Source: Pochonia chlamydosporia 170 (taxonomy: Eukaryota > Ascomycota > Sordariomycetes > Hypocreales > Clavicipitaceae). From it: DNA of 64,000 nucleotides. Location of the stretch: the NCBI RefSeq assembly GCF_001653235.2, contig NC_035796.1:2294001-2358000 (forward strand), written 5' to 3'. Below, piece by piece: positions 1-10,912 of the stretch; within the stretch, counting starts at the first letter, position 1, and each line of letters begins with the position of its first letter. Below the pieces are notes generated by a model. It searched no databases, was not told the origin of the DNA, and worked only from the letters and a program-made list of their open reading frames with translations. A program made the position numbers and the translations under genes.

Positions 1-740
1 ACCCTGCGTGACATGAATGTGATCCAAGCATGTTCAATTGTGACGCCAATGAATGGGCGGCCGTTACCTCATTTGAATCAATGATTTACAAACCGAAACT
101 TAGCACCATTCCAGCCTTAGTGAAAGTGGCCCTCTCCCTACAAGGCTTTCTCTCTCTTCACCAGCGAACATGCTAGCATGTTTTTGCACGTTGCATTTGC
201 GCTAGTAATTGCCGGTCCTAAAAGAGTTAAGACCAGTAACTTTACATGGCCCCTTACAATCGGGTGACAACTCCCCATACCCATTTTTGTAATTTGCCGG
301 GGGTTGTCTCTGCAAGTGTGTGTGCAATGACACCCTCCACACCAATTGTCGTACATGTGATTGTTCTCACCGAAACATTGGCAACCCGACCTGTGAGGTG
401 AGGGGGTCAGCAAACACATCCAGGCAGGCGCTCAGTCTGCAAGAGTAGCATTACCAAAGGTATGAGCCCGTGTGCTGGAGAGCTGTGAGTGTGCTCTCAA
501 ATTGCAGATGTCAAGTACTGCTGTGGGCAGATGAAAGTACGTCTAAGCTGGATGAGTGAAGATTAAACTCAATAAAATGAACACCAGAGTAGAATAATAG
601 CCGAAAGCTATTTAAAACTGCAACGTTAAAAAACAATCGCTAAACGGACATGCTGCTTACTGTTCTCTCTCAGGATGGGCAACAATAGTACAGTTACTAC
701 AGTATAATATCAATTCATAGTTTCATATATATTCACATAT
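1..740. other. intergenic, no gene seen
   Basis: No open frame here has recognisable protein character, and the short ORFs on either strand are low-complexity shadows. The right end is the 3' flank of the bHLH gene that ends at 741 on the minus strand. Confidence 0.6.
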
Positions 741-1870
741 TCAAAAGTAGCGTTGTCGTCTGTTTAGCGTCTCCAAAAGACGCAGACGTTCTCGTAATGC
801 CTTATTCGCTTGAATCAAACCCTCTAACCATTCTGCGGCCCTTTCCAACAGCGCAGATTTGCTGAGATCTCGCCGTTTCAAACCGGGGACCAGAACAGTG
901 AGGTGATAAAATCCATCTTTGACCAACGCTCTGCGCCTCTGTTCCTGCCGAATATGGTTTTGGCGTCTCTCCTCGGCTGATAGTCTCCCTCGACGTGGTT
1001 GTACGAACGGTACCAGTCGCTGTTGCTGAAGTGCGAATTCAGAGTATCCCAAAGAAAACTCCCTACTTGGTGATATCGCTGTGCCCATGGGCCAGGTCTG
1101 TGTCCTAAGAGGTGTTAGCGTCCTCAGTCACTCGTTATAGGTTCCAAGGTGTCATACTGGTCGTAGCGGGGTGCTTGATGAACGATTCTCGAGTTGCTGT
1201 GGGAAGCTCTTGTTCCAGTCTGTCCTACTTGGATAAACGAACTGCCTGTATTGGTGCTATCATGCTGAGCGACCCCGTGAGAGTACTTGGGATAATGATT
1301 CGCGGTATACGACGAGCCCCAGTGTGAAGATTCAGGATACTGCATCATATGAAGACTTTGTTTCTCGAATCCCCAGCACCAGTCGGCAGAGGTAGTCTCA
1401 TCCGCAATGACGTGACTGTTACGGGCAATGTCTTCCCTGAAATCTGTAAATGTCTGATGGCACATGTGGCCATGTGCACCACTGTCACCATAAGGTGACA
1501 TGTGCCTGGCTTGATCGAATGTCGTACTTGCAGAGTTGCATTGCCCATCATGTTTAACCTGCGTTGTGTTGTCGAAGTAATAGTGCTGACCAGGCTGATG
1601 AGTTTCCATCTGATTGGAGAGATGGCGCCCCGTGCTGTAGTGGCTTGACGTCGAGAAGTATTGTCCAGCTGAAGACGAACTCGGATCTGTAGATGTCATC
1701 CGAAGTGGCAGCTCGGTATGCAAGGTACTGGCTTCAGGAACTTTGGGGTCAGTCGTCGAGACCGGTGGAAATTTGATGACCGGCGTCGATGGCCCATCCA
1801 TGCTCGAAACGGCTAAGCCTGTGTTACATTGTGACCACGGAAATGTGAGCCAAAAGCGAGAGACTTCCAA
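741..1870 (-). CDS. bHLH transcription factor (regulator 1)
   Basis: Two exons fit: 1158..1870 and 741..1104. They are joined by a 53-nt intron (donor GTATGA, internal GCTAAC, acceptor TTAG), and the junction is in frame. The predicted protein is about 358 aa. The N-terminal two thirds is low-complexity and rich in Ser, Thr, His and Gln, as in fungal activation regions. The C-terminal roughly 90 residues hold a bHLH domain. Its basic region has the His-Glu-Arg arrangement (NHIRQEQRRR) expected for E-box binding, followed by helix 1, a loop containing Pro-Gly-Leu, and helix 2 with a leucine-rich extension. It is one of three small bHLH genes in the first 20 kb. Known for the family: nuclear, DNA-binding dimers. 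Inference: a local regulator of the diterpenoid genes. The start at 1870 is the first Met of the frame; Met at 1801 is an alternative. Confidence 0.8.
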
Positions 1871-3034
1871 ACAAATTTTTCCGTCCTCAGCCTCTGGAGC
1901 TATTGTTTCTTGTTTTTATACACTGGCAAGCGTCTGTAACCTCGGTCTGTGTACAGCTGATAGGCGTTGGATGTAGTGTAAGTGTGGCATTTGCGCTCAT
2001 CGATGCACCTACGGACCGAAAAAATGCGAAACATTCCGATCATCCGCGTTTGAGCCGTTCATGCATGGCGTTTCGCTGCGATCCGGATATTTAAGCAGTT
2101 CAAACCGTCCAAACAAGAGAGCTAAAGATAGTTGACACTAACTTGCAGATTTTTTGTTACTCTCATAAACAATGAAGCTCCAGAAAAGTAAGTGGGTTGG
2201 GATTGTATGTTGCCAAATCGGCTTGTTTCACCTTGGCCCGGAACTGTCTGGGAACCGATGCTCTGTGTAAACAAACGTTAGAAGCTTGTAGCTACTTGGG
2301 TTAAAGCCACCATGGGTTCTGAAGCTACAATTGGATTCAGTTGATTAGCTTTACATTTGGAAACATGAGCGGCCGCAATGGCAGGTAGATTGACAAGTCC
2401 ACTGCGGTCCGAACCATGTACGCCTCAAACAATGATGTGTCAGTGTCAAGTGGCAGTGCAATCTGATGAGTGCATCCGTAAACTACTGTTTTAACTAAAT
2501 AGCGGGGGTTTGACTATTGTTCTTCCAGTATCCGTAGATATTATCGCGTTTCCTCTTTGCTCAATACTCGCTCATCCAGGGTCTTCAGCACGTGTTGGCC
2601 CTTCGCATGATATTACTGACCCGACATCAAATGCAGATAGAGCATGTAAAGGCTTGATCAAGTCTGGTAACGCCTTGCTCAATTTGTTCCTCGAAAGATA
2701 AGAAGTGTTGTACACGACAGTGCGTAACGCCTACACGCCCAATCCCTTTCATCCTATTCCTGGCGATCAGACTTTAGCACCAAGGAATAAGTGTTTAATT
2801 GTCAGCTGAGACAAACTTTATCGAAAATCTCACTGGAGCATAAACAACTTGTTGGTCGCTTCGCGTCGTTCATCGGCCCTTACTTGTGCTTTCAGATTGT
2901 ATGCCTCCTACTAAGGACGCTCCAGCTGACCAAGAACGCAAACCAGTCTCTAGACACCTACTCAGATGGTATAGAGCCTCGAGACCTTGTGCATTAGGTC
3001 GTGATGCGTTGCAATGCCGACTCTTTCGGCGTTT
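1871..3034. other. intergenic, promoter side of the bHLH gene
   Basis: This 1.16 kb stretch lies upstream of the minus-strand bHLH gene and downstream of the next minus-strand gene. It contains one CACGTG E-box near 2590 (in TCAGCACGTGTTGG). No ORF in it is protein-like. Confidence 0.5.
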
Positions 3035-4246
3035 TCAGGCCCATGGCCGTACCAAACGCTCGCCCAAAGTCCTTGGAGGCCCCAGCCCAAACCTATGGTA
3101 CTCCCCGCCGGCGAGTACCAAGTCCACCTCCGTTCTGACCGTAAATGTAGGGTCGATAACATACTGGACAAAAGGTTTATACAGTGGTGTTGAGGGAATC
3201 CCTATCTCTCCCTCCAAAATCCAAATCTCTCTTTGCTTTAGAACTCCAATGCCACTTAAGCATTTCTGATCTCTTGCCTCTGGGGCACAGATATACACAA
3301 ATGGTATGCCGCCATCGCCGATCTGCCCATCAACCTTGAACGGACGCATGGCCTCTGGAAACTTGACAGCCTCTTCAAGAGATAAAGGACCAACTGAAGG
3401 CATCAAAATGTGTAAGATAGACTCTGGCCCAACTCGAGGGCGTACTTCCTCTGCTAGAAATGCGCAAAGCTCGTCAAGGTCCGTTCTGTGTCCGAGATAT
3501 GACGGCCCCAAAGGATCTCCACGCCCCATATCAGCAAAATCGGGGTGCCAAAGATCACTATGGTGGAAGACGGTAAAGTAGTGAGGGGTAGTTTCGGACA
3601 TGTGTCTTTCAATTAGCAACCGTATATACGAATGGACATATTTGGGAAAGTGTTGGCCGCGGACGTGCTCTGAGCTCAAAAGCCGTTCGATATTCTGCAG
3701 AGAGCCAGCCACACGTTGGGTTTGATCCGCCAGTCTTTTTATCTGATAGACAGCGGCAGCGGAAATGGAAAATGCAGCTAGCTGGCCAAATTTTTCCGGT
3801 CGTTGATAGTTCTTTAGTTGGTTTTGAATGTTATTCAGAACCTCAGTCTGGCTGCGCATCTGGTTGAGGATATTTGATAGCTGTTCGTTCGTTGTGTTGT
3901 CCTGTGTTGAATCCCTTCCCCAGCCAACCAAACTAGCAATTTGACTGGCAAAGACCAGGCCCTGAGAACTATAGTAACCACCAACTGCCGCCCCAATCTC
4001 TGGTAGCTGTGAGCGGATACATTCAGGTATGCATTCGTAGGCGGTGCGGTAAAATCGGCGGACGGCTTGATCGGGAGGCAAGTCCGGAAACATGATCCGC
4101 GCGTATTCTTGTATTTCCATGGCAGTGAGAGCGCCATCCATCTTGACTTGGCTACCAGGTAGGACAATGGTAGAATGCGTGAGAAGGTAGAGTGACGGGA
4201 TTCTAGTTGCATACGATCCTCGAAGCAGAGAAATTTGCCAATTCAC
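3035..4246 (-). CDS. conserved-looking fungal protein of unknown function (403 aa)
   Basis: This is a single uninterrupted frame with ordinary fungal amino-acid composition. I do not recognise the family. Residues about 90-200 look helical and amphipathic: a Gly/Ala/Ser-rich stretch after EIGAAVGG, then a Gln/Asn-rich segment with heptad-like spacing (NEQLSNILNQMRSQ), then an Ala-rich hydrophobic helix near residue 170. The C-terminal half is globular, with a motif-like HHSDLWHPDF and a Pro/Gly-rich end. No clear signal peptide is seen. The first 35 residues are hydrophobic and may not be coding; Met36 (start near 4141) is an equally good start. It lies tail-to-head with the bHLH gene on the same strand. 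It could be a helical signalling or incompatibility-type protein, but nothing in the sequence proves that. Confidence 0.6.
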   Translation of the reverse strand: MNWQISLLRGSYATRIPSLYLLTHSTIVLPGSQVKMDGALTAMEIQEYARIMFPDLPPDQAVRRFYRTAYECIPECIRSQLPEIGAAVGGYYSSQGLVFASQIASLVGWGRDSTQDNTTNEQLSNILNQMRSQTEVLNNIQNQLKNYQRPEKFGQLAAFSISAAAVYQIKRLADQTQRVAGSLQNIERLLSSEHVRGQHFPKYVHSYIRLLIERHMSETTPHYFTVFHHSDLWHPDFADMGRGDPLGPSYLGHRTDLDELCAFLAEEVRPRVGPESILHILMPSVGPLSLEEAVKFPEAMRPFKVDGQIGDGGIPFVYICAPEARDQKCLSGIGVLKQREIWILEGEIGIPSTPLYKPFVQYVIDPTFTVRTEVDLVLAGGEYHRFGLGPPRTLGERLVRPWA

Positions 4247-5580
4247 ATGTAGATATGGGAAAAGGTGACTGGGGCAACCCCGCTTGAGACAACATTGGAA
4301 TCTCGTCTGGTGGTTGTGGTCACAGCCTTGAATGTATCATCAATTTGTGCCCAATGCCGTAGAAGGCGAATCAGCTTCCTTCATTCCCGCATGTCGACAT
4401 CAAGTCCAGAAGTCTCACATTCGCGCGTCAAAACTCTCGAGAAGCATGTTTTTGTCGTTAAAGCGATCCCTTGAAAGCCACTTACACAGCTATACTCTAA
4501 TGGAAGTACTATCAGCCTAGTATCACGAGGCCTCTATTGCCGAATAGAGCGGATCGGGGTTAAAACATTGAAGTCATGATTGATGGCGTTAACAAGATGT
4601 TCGGAAGTGCAGGCAACTTTACCAGTGCTCTTATTATAAACTTCGCTTTTAGACGAGCCATGGTTGTCGGATAATGATCCACCTTGCATTTTACAGAGGA
4701 GGGTTCGCGGGAGGGGATATTGTCTCCGAGATCTCGGCCGGGAGTACATTTCGCAACGTGGGTAAGACTTCACACCGCATTATTAAGGCTGCTGAAGACC
4801 AATTGCAGCGTTTCGAAAATGACATATGTATATTGATAGAAATGCTGCAGCTCATGCAGCTGTGGTTCGGCCACACGGTACTTTAACTCAAAATATTTTA
4901 CCTTCTTTGAGGCTCGAACAATACTAGGAACAGATACCTCTCCACTAAACTGATCACGAAACAATTAGCCATTTCCTGGTGATTCAGATCAGACTCTTTC
5001 TTTATATAGTAGCACACTGCCACTTGAATTGATAGAGTCTTCTTCAGAAGGGTCAGTTCGAGCTAAAGCATTTGTCGTAGGTCGGTACAGCGCAAAGGCA
5101 GACCTTGCTGTGCAAATTTTCGGCGAAATTTGATCAAGACACGCCGATATTGCGCACGTTACAAATTAATTGGCCACTACGAATTATTATGTAGTAGCGC
5201 CAGTAAGTTCGGGGAACCCACAGCTCTGGGGAATTATTGAATTAGTTCAACTCCTCAGATCCCGTGAGACAGGGTTATCAGCTATGCAAAGCGGGTTCAC
5301 GCTCCACCATGAGGGATTACTTTATTATGCCAAGCTTCATTGGCGCGGAAATACAGAGTTAATTTATACCTTATTCGTCACCGACTGTTATTTCGGGGAC
5401 AACAGGTATGTTATGCATACACGTATCTGTACGTCCAAGTCATGATGTCCGTAATGCCAAGATGCCCACTTACATCCCTCCTTATTGACAAATATAAAGG
5501 TTTCAGTGTACCAGGTCCGGTACTTTGGTCTCAAAGATCTACCACACAAGTCGACCAAACACTCTTGAAGTGAGGCAGCC
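4247..5580. other. intergenic, AT-rich, no gene seen
   Basis: This 1.3 kb gap separates divergently transcribed genes (minus at 4246, plus at 5581), so it holds both promoters. ORFs here are short, overlapping and not protein-like. Confidence 0.5.
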
Positions 5581-6887
5581 ATGCTACTCCGAACAGCGGG
5601 CATCTTGGCCCTCGCACATGTCGCCCTAGCGGCTCCGGGTTCAAAGGGGCAACATGAGCGGCGTCCGTTGACTTTTGGTCCCGACGGAAAGTTTCAGATT
5701 GCACTCATTGAAGACTTACATTATGGAGAAGGTAAGCCACATCCATCGCAAATAACCTGAGTGGTGTATATCCTCAATCAGAGCCATGCTCAATACCCAG
5801 TAGCTAACATCACGGTGAACGTTTAGCACCAGCCTCAAACGGGCCGATCAAAGACGCTTTGACAACCAAAGTCATTGGCGATATACTCGATGATGAGCCT
5901 GATACTGATTTTGTCGTTTTTAACGGCGACATCATATCTCGGGAGAACATTTTTAGCCACAACACCACCGAGTATATCGATCAGATGCTGGCACCTGTTG
6001 TGAGCCGCAATTTGTCCTGGGCGACCATCTACGGCAACCATGACCCAGGTTACAATCGCTCAACAATGCAGATGCTAGATCGGGAGCGTTTATTCAAAGG
6101 ATCCCGCACGCTCTCTCAGGGGCCCAAGTCCTCAAATGAGCGCCTAGGTGTCTCCAATTACTTTCTTCCCGTATATGACAGCGACTGCTCAACGGGTTGC
6201 AATTGCATTCCCAAGTTGATCATGTGGTTTTTCGATAGCCGCAGCGGATTTGAATACAAAACCCTGAGTAGCAATGGCACTCGCGTCGATCGTCCCTCTT
6301 GGGTTGCTCCCGAAGTCGTCGACTGGTTTCAGAAGCAGAACACAGACCTCACGGCCAAGTACAAGCGGACCATCCCATCGATCGCCTTCGTACACATACC
6401 AGTAAATGCATTTACCGCCATCGCAGCCGGACCGGGTATTGATCCCCGTCGCCACCCTGGCCTGAACGACATGGCCATCACCGGCCAAGCATTCGGGTGG
6501 TGCAAAGACGGCACCAAGAACAGCAGCTGTGCCTGGGGCGAGCAGGACATTCCGTTCATGAAGGCCATGACGTCCACGCCGGGTCTGATGGCCATGTTTT
6601 CGGCTCACATCCACGGCGCCTCGTGGTGCTACAAGTGGACCAAGGACACGATGCCGGGGTATCCTGTGCAGCCTGAAGTCGAAGGAGGGCTGAATATCTG
6701 CTTTGGGCGGCGCACGGGATATGGGGGAGCCGGAGACTGGGAGCGTGGATCTAGGGTACTGCTCTTGGAGAAGGAAAAGCTGGCGAAGGGGGAGTTGGAT
6801 ACTTGGATTCGTCTTGAGTCTGGTCAAGTTGTTGCTTCGGTGGCTCTGAATGCTACTTATGGGCAAGACTTGTACCCGGCAATGTAG
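5581..6887 (+). CDS. secreted calcineurin-like metallophosphoesterase (DCR2-like)
   Basis: Two exons, 5581..5731 and 5827..6887, flank a 95-nt intron (donor GTAAGC, acceptor TTTAG) that restores frame exactly. The protein is about 403 aa. The start is fixed by an N-terminal signal peptide (MLLRTAGILALAHVALA) followed by a small-residue cleavage region. Metallophosphoesterase motifs occur in order: EDLHYGE (Asp-x-His metal ligands) near residue 45, FNGDIIS (Gly-Asp), YGNHDPG (Gly-Asn-His-Asp), FVHIPV and FSAHIHG (C-terminal His ligands). This order matches the fungal DCR2/Sia1-type family of two-metal phosphatases. The signal peptide implies secretion or vacuolar delivery. The substrate cannot be inferred. 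Its neighbours are an unknown gene upstream and decayed DNA downstream, so context says little. Confidence 0.88.
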
Positions 6888-7128
6888 GCAAATCTTATCA
6901 ATATTAATTTTAAACGTGGCTAGAAAATGTCCAAAGGAATGTGATTAAGATGGTGTATGAAAAGTAGTGTAGTCTATAGAATTATCTCTAATATACATAT
7001 GTAGTGCATCATCAGGGGATGTACTCGGCGAGAAAATGTCAAGTCCGTTACCTTGTACATATAACTTCACCACCAAATTCTAACACACGCAGTGGGTTTT
7101 GCCCTAGTTGTTGCTGTTACCTGCACCC

Positions 7129-7610
7129 TCAATGGTCTGGGTCCCCAAGTTGGGTCCACGTTGCCCCTTCTGGTTTGGCTGCGGCATCGAAGGCGTCGGC
7201 TTCGTCTGCAGTAGCCAAATCACTCGAGGGGTTAAAGGGATTATCAGTATCTATGTCTCCCTGAGATAGACTTGAGACTGTGTTTGCGTTGTCGGCACAC
7301 TCTCTGTTGTCATCTCAGGCTTCTTGGCGGCTTCGGCTTCCACATCGGCCATATCAAAGTCAGCGGAGTGGTCTATCCCGCCCTCATAACTAGGCATCAT
7401 ATCCATGCTATTTCCAAAGTTGTCGTTGTTACTAAATAGTTGCTCGCTAGCAGTTTCTCTGAATAAGCTTCCAGCGTTACTACCACCAAAGAGACTTTCA
7501 TAGGCAGACGATCCCTCAGCGTCTCTGCCAATGCGTCACTACCCCCTGTTTCTCCGGCATCATGAGCACTAGACTCGCCCTTAAAGATTTGGCTAGTAAG
7601 ACTAGTAGTC
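7129..7610 (-). pseudogene. coding relic, Asn/Ser/Asp-rich protein, frame-broken
   Basis: On the minus strand three successive open blocks in different frames read like one acidic, Asn/Ser/Gly-rich protein. The blocks are about 7520-7600 (with ETGGSDALAE), 7254-7523 (with ESLFGGSNAGSL and DFDMADVEAEAAKKPE) and 7129-7270 (with DTDNPFNPSSDLATADEADA). The last block ends in a stop at 7129-7131. The composition is strikingly protein-like against the surrounding AT-rich DNA, but the frame changes at about 7520 and 7270 with no convincing full-length introns. I do not recognise the parent family; it resembles the disordered tails of nuclear or transcription proteins. It is either a decayed gene or an unannotated gene with unusual splicing. 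Confidence 0.4.
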
Positions 7611-7628
7611 GATATAATAGTAGGTTAA

Positions 7629-7979
7629 ATAGGTTCATTAGCCTTTGCAGGCACAGGGTCACCAATAGCAGGGCGCAGCTTTATTGACGAGATTTGGCTT
7701 CCTAACCTCCCCAAAGCTCGCTCCCGCCCCCAAAACCAGTACATCGCCGGTGGACTAAAGCCGAAGTCTCGACAGGTTCTGGGTGCGAATTCCATTGACC
7801 TCTGGAGCACACCGGATGTCGACTTTATCCCGAAGGGCATTCAACGGATTGGGCACTGGGTGATTTACACCATCGCTTCGGAAAGCCGTCAGATGACTTC
7901 ACTCGACTGGCACACGGACACGGAAGTGGCGCAGGTCTTGCAGGGCCGGCCGTGGTCAGTCGACATCTACCACACATGA
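7629..7979 (+). pseudogene. open coding-like block, no start codon
   Basis: A 116-codon stop-free block runs from just after a TAA at 7626 to a TGA at 7977-7979. Its protein-like sequence includes SFIDEIWLPNLPKARS, LGANSIDLWSTPDVDF and HWVIYTIASESRQM. It has no ATG near the 5' end, so it looks like a terminal exon or a truncated gene copy. I do not recognise the family. The block lies back to back with the minus-strand relic at 7129-7610, so two unrelated gene fragments meet near 7620. Confidence 0.35.
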
Positions 7980-9750
7980 GTAGCTCTGAATTTTACTAGC
8001 CAGCGTACAATCGATGCACACTCGGATGTCTCTGTTCGCCTTGGCAACGTGGGCGGTGTTGTCTGGTCTAGAGTTGTAGCCCTTCCCCTGGCGATAGGGA
8101 GCGGTGAGGGTCGACCGTCACCCGAGTTCCAGAGGGGATTGGTCCATCCCAGGGTGGGCAAATACTTATGACCACAGACTGTAAGTTGCATTTAAACTTT
8201 GTTCTTGGTCTATTTGTCTAAACTCCTTCTCTAGAAGCGAATACAGGAGGAAGGCTTACAGTAGGTGAGAATAACAATAGCGTTTTGCACACCCTCACAA
8301 TAGTAAATTTGCGCCGAGCAGAACTGCACATCACATCTTAAAGTCATAGCCTCTTTAATCCGTGCTTGACTCTTAAGCCTATATCTTGGGCTGTCGTAAA
8401 CCTCGTGGAGCTCTCTTTCCATGGGGGAGTATCCAATCTAATGGCTCCGGTTAAAAAGTACTTGCCTCTTACATGAAAAATATGCCAACAGAACAAGTAC
8501 CGGAAATCTAGTGCATCACAAAAAGCTATAACGCTCCGATTATAACGAGTGATAGAAAATTGGTATCGATAAAGTCAATCTCTCTTGACAAAGGGCAGCG
8601 GGGGCCTCATAAGGTTTACGACAGTCCAAGAGATAGCTTCTTTAATGGCTTGGGGTGTCTTACCCAACGTGCGGTCCGTTTCATTTTGGCAAAGACGGAC
8701 GTTTCTCTATGTTTGTGGGGTACCGGAGGCATGAGCTTGGTTTTTAGTAAAAGATAAGAGTGCTGCCTTTATACGCCAAGACTTATAAGTTATTGCGCTC
8801 CTAGTTTCTCCTTTGTGACAGTTCTAGTTGTAAAGATAATAAAGACCAGCCAGCTTGTTGGACATCTATATCGCTATTAGTTCATATATCAATAATGATA
8901 AGTTATTTCATTAAATGGCGCTTTTCTAAGCAGCAAATAAATGATTTGGAGGTAAGGTAAATGCGTTGTGGCGCAAAACTCTATATGCGGTTGGTCCCAA
9001 CAGCCTCGTTCAGCCGCTTTTGGAAAGTCATTTCGCCCAGATCCACGACATTGAACAGAACTTGGATTGTTCGTTTGGGGTCTTTTGGGTTACAAAAAAG
9101 AGTGAAGGTTTCATGGGTCAAAACGAAGAAAACAAGCTTTGGTCGTTTTCGTAGATTGGGCCTTTTAATCCAATGGTGATCCAGACATAAATTCTATGTG
9201 AGAGACAATAGCCGCAATAATAGTTGCACTTCACAAACTATTCTTTGCAATGAGATGTGAAAAGTGATTAGTCACACTCCACGCGTAAAGTCTCAATTCT
9301 ATTAGGCCATTGCAACGAGTTTTCGGGGAACTCGTTCTCTGTTGCTTGTCATCTTTTCGCCACCAATACGAGTTTTAAAAATGCCTTCTGCGTAATGACA
9401 AAGGGATGGACACATTGCCCTGGTTCTTCAATTTACCCCGATGATCATGGATATCAACTGGAACTTGGGCATTAGTTTTCGTAGACGGTTCGCGAAGAAA
9501 TGTGCCGACATGCTGTCCGGTCCAACTAATGAATCATCGATTCTGTGTGCGTCTACTATATAGGGCTTGTAACCTTGTGACTCTTTCACAATTTCTTTCG
9601 ATGACAAGCATTGAAGTAGAATGTACGGCGCTGCACAAATATTGATCAATTTTTTCCAGTCCCTCTAGTATTCATATCCCATACAGCCAATTAAATAGGC
9701 TCACGGTTTGTTCGGGAAGTGGCCAGACACCAACTCGGAGGCTACACAAC
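7980..9750. other. intergenic, AT-rich decayed DNA
   Basis: No intact gene is visible. The stretch holds the imperfect inverted repeat at 8379-8636. A weakly protein-like block sits at about 8960-9154 on the plus strand (with NSLVQPLLESHFAQIHDIEQ) and ends at a stop; its family is unknown. Confidence 0.45.
8379..8636. repeat. imperfect inverted repeat, arms 8379-8410 and 8605-8636
   Basis: The reverse complement of 8379-8410 matches 8605-8636 at 26 of 32 positions by hand count. The shared core is GGTTTACGACAG. Five of the six differences are C/T or G/A transitions and one is T/G. The arms are about 195 bp apart. This could be the ends of a small non-autonomous element or a duplicated fragment degraded by repeat-induced mutation. 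No target-site duplication was identified. Confidence 0.45.
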
Positions 9751-10743
9751 ATGTTGAGGAGCGGGAAAGGGCAGGGCAGCGAAGCCTCAACGTCTTTCTA
9801 CAATGGACATGCTGCAGTATCCCAAACGCCTAGCTTCACTAATCGTTATGGGTCGGAGACGTCGCTCCCTCCCTTCGATCCCCCTGCCTTGCCAACGCCG
9901 GACGTTACAGACATGGATCCAAGCAACGATGACATGGATCTCGGATGGCTCAGCTCACTACCTGATAGCACCCAGGCTAGCAATGGCACTCTGACGCCAC
10001 TTGATCACTGGGAGCGCCCAAATACAGCTTCCACTTCCACCTTGAGGTGGTGCCCGCCTCTCACGGGGTCCACCACCGAAAGCGGCACTCCTCTCTCCAA
10101 GAACAAACGGCAAGGCAAGGCTCCTAGCAGTAAAGCCGCCATGGTATGTGCCAGACTGTTGGGAACCTTGTTTGCGAATCAATCTTCCTTGATCAATATT
10201 GACGTTGCAACATTGAAGACTCGACGACCTACCAATAGTAAGAAACCAAAGGGGCGGAAGCCGGACCAGGGCCACTCCGAATCTTATCGTGGTCATTATG
10301 CGGTGGAACAAAAGTATAGATCCAGGTTGAACGAGCAATTTGCAGCATTGTCGCAAGCGGTATGGCGGCGGGAAACGCAACGGATCCGCCGACCAGAGAC
10401 CGGTCTGCTGAGTCCTCCGTCCGGCGTTTCGCAAGCCTCGCAAGATGACAGAGATTCCTGCCAAAATGGTCCCAAACGTCAGAACAAGATCGATGTGCTT
10501 TCGAATGCCATCGACACTATCCAACTCCTAACCGAACGCTGTGACCAAAAGCGTCGAGAGCTCGACCAGTGGGGGGAACCTTTGGGGAGCATTGGGGAAA
10601 TGATACGAGGCATTGTAGCTGATCTGGTAGATGATGATCAACCTGTCGATCCAAGTCTGGCGCAAATACCTACAGGGTCTTTGACGACGATGATGATGCA
10701 CGATCCTAATGGACTAGAAATGCGGATGATGGGACTCTTGTGA
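9751..10743 (+). CDS. bHLH transcription factor, SREBP-type basic region (regulator 2)
   Basis: One open frame of 330 aa. The N-terminus is disordered, rich in Ser, Pro and Asp. A basic patch (KKPKGRKPDQGH) precedes a bHLH domain at about residues 180-275. The basic region reads GHYAVEQKYRSRLN, where a Tyr stands at the position normally held by Arg, the hallmark of SREBP-class bHLH proteins. Helix 2 is KIDVLSNAIDTIQLL. The loop between the helices is long and disordered (RRPETGLLSPPSG). No transmembrane segment follows, so this would be a soluble nuclear factor, unlike membrane-anchored SREBPs. A 75-nt in-frame segment at 10144-10218 (donor GTATGT, ends AAG) looks like an intron that can be retained without breaking the frame; if spliced the protein is 305 aa. 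The gene lies just upstream of the diterpenoid genes. Confidence 0.78.
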   Translation: MLRSGKGQGSEASTSFYNGHAAVSQTPSFTNRYGSETSLPPFDPPALPTPDVTDMDPSNDDMDLGWLSSLPDSTQASNGTLTPLDHWERPNTASTSTLRWCPPLTGSTTESGTPLSKNKRQGKAPSSKAAMVCARLLGTLFANQSSLINIDVATLKTRRPTNSKKPKGRKPDQGHSESYRGHYAVEQKYRSRLNEQFAALSQAVWRRETQRIRRPETGLLSPPSGVSQASQDDRDSCQNGPKRQNKIDVLSNAIDTIQLLTERCDQKRRELDQWGEPLGSIGEMIRGIVADLVDDDQPVDPSLAQIPTGSLTTMMMHDPNGLEMRMMGLL

Positions 10744-10912
10744 ACTCGGGCATTCATGCTGGCGTTACGGCGTATGGAGGAATCAACATTGAAGCGGAAA
10801 ATCCTTTTGTCTGGACAGGTTCATAAAGGGCGTGCTAAACTGCATTCGATTTTTCTCCATCATGCTATCCCCGAATCTGTCTCACACCTCATCGATCAAT
10901 GTTCCATGTCCT

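Noticed and set aside
138..419. Minus-strand 93-codon frame with several Cys
   Set aside because: No signal peptide, no ordered Cys pattern and no splice partner; the composition looks like chance.
2172..2290. ATG followed after five codons by a GTAAGT donor, resembling a short first exon
   Set aside because: No acceptor downstream leads into an open, protein-like exon.
6189..6866. 225-codon minus-strand frame opposite the phosphoesterase
   Set aside because: Antisense shadow of a gene with clear catalytic motifs on the plus strand.
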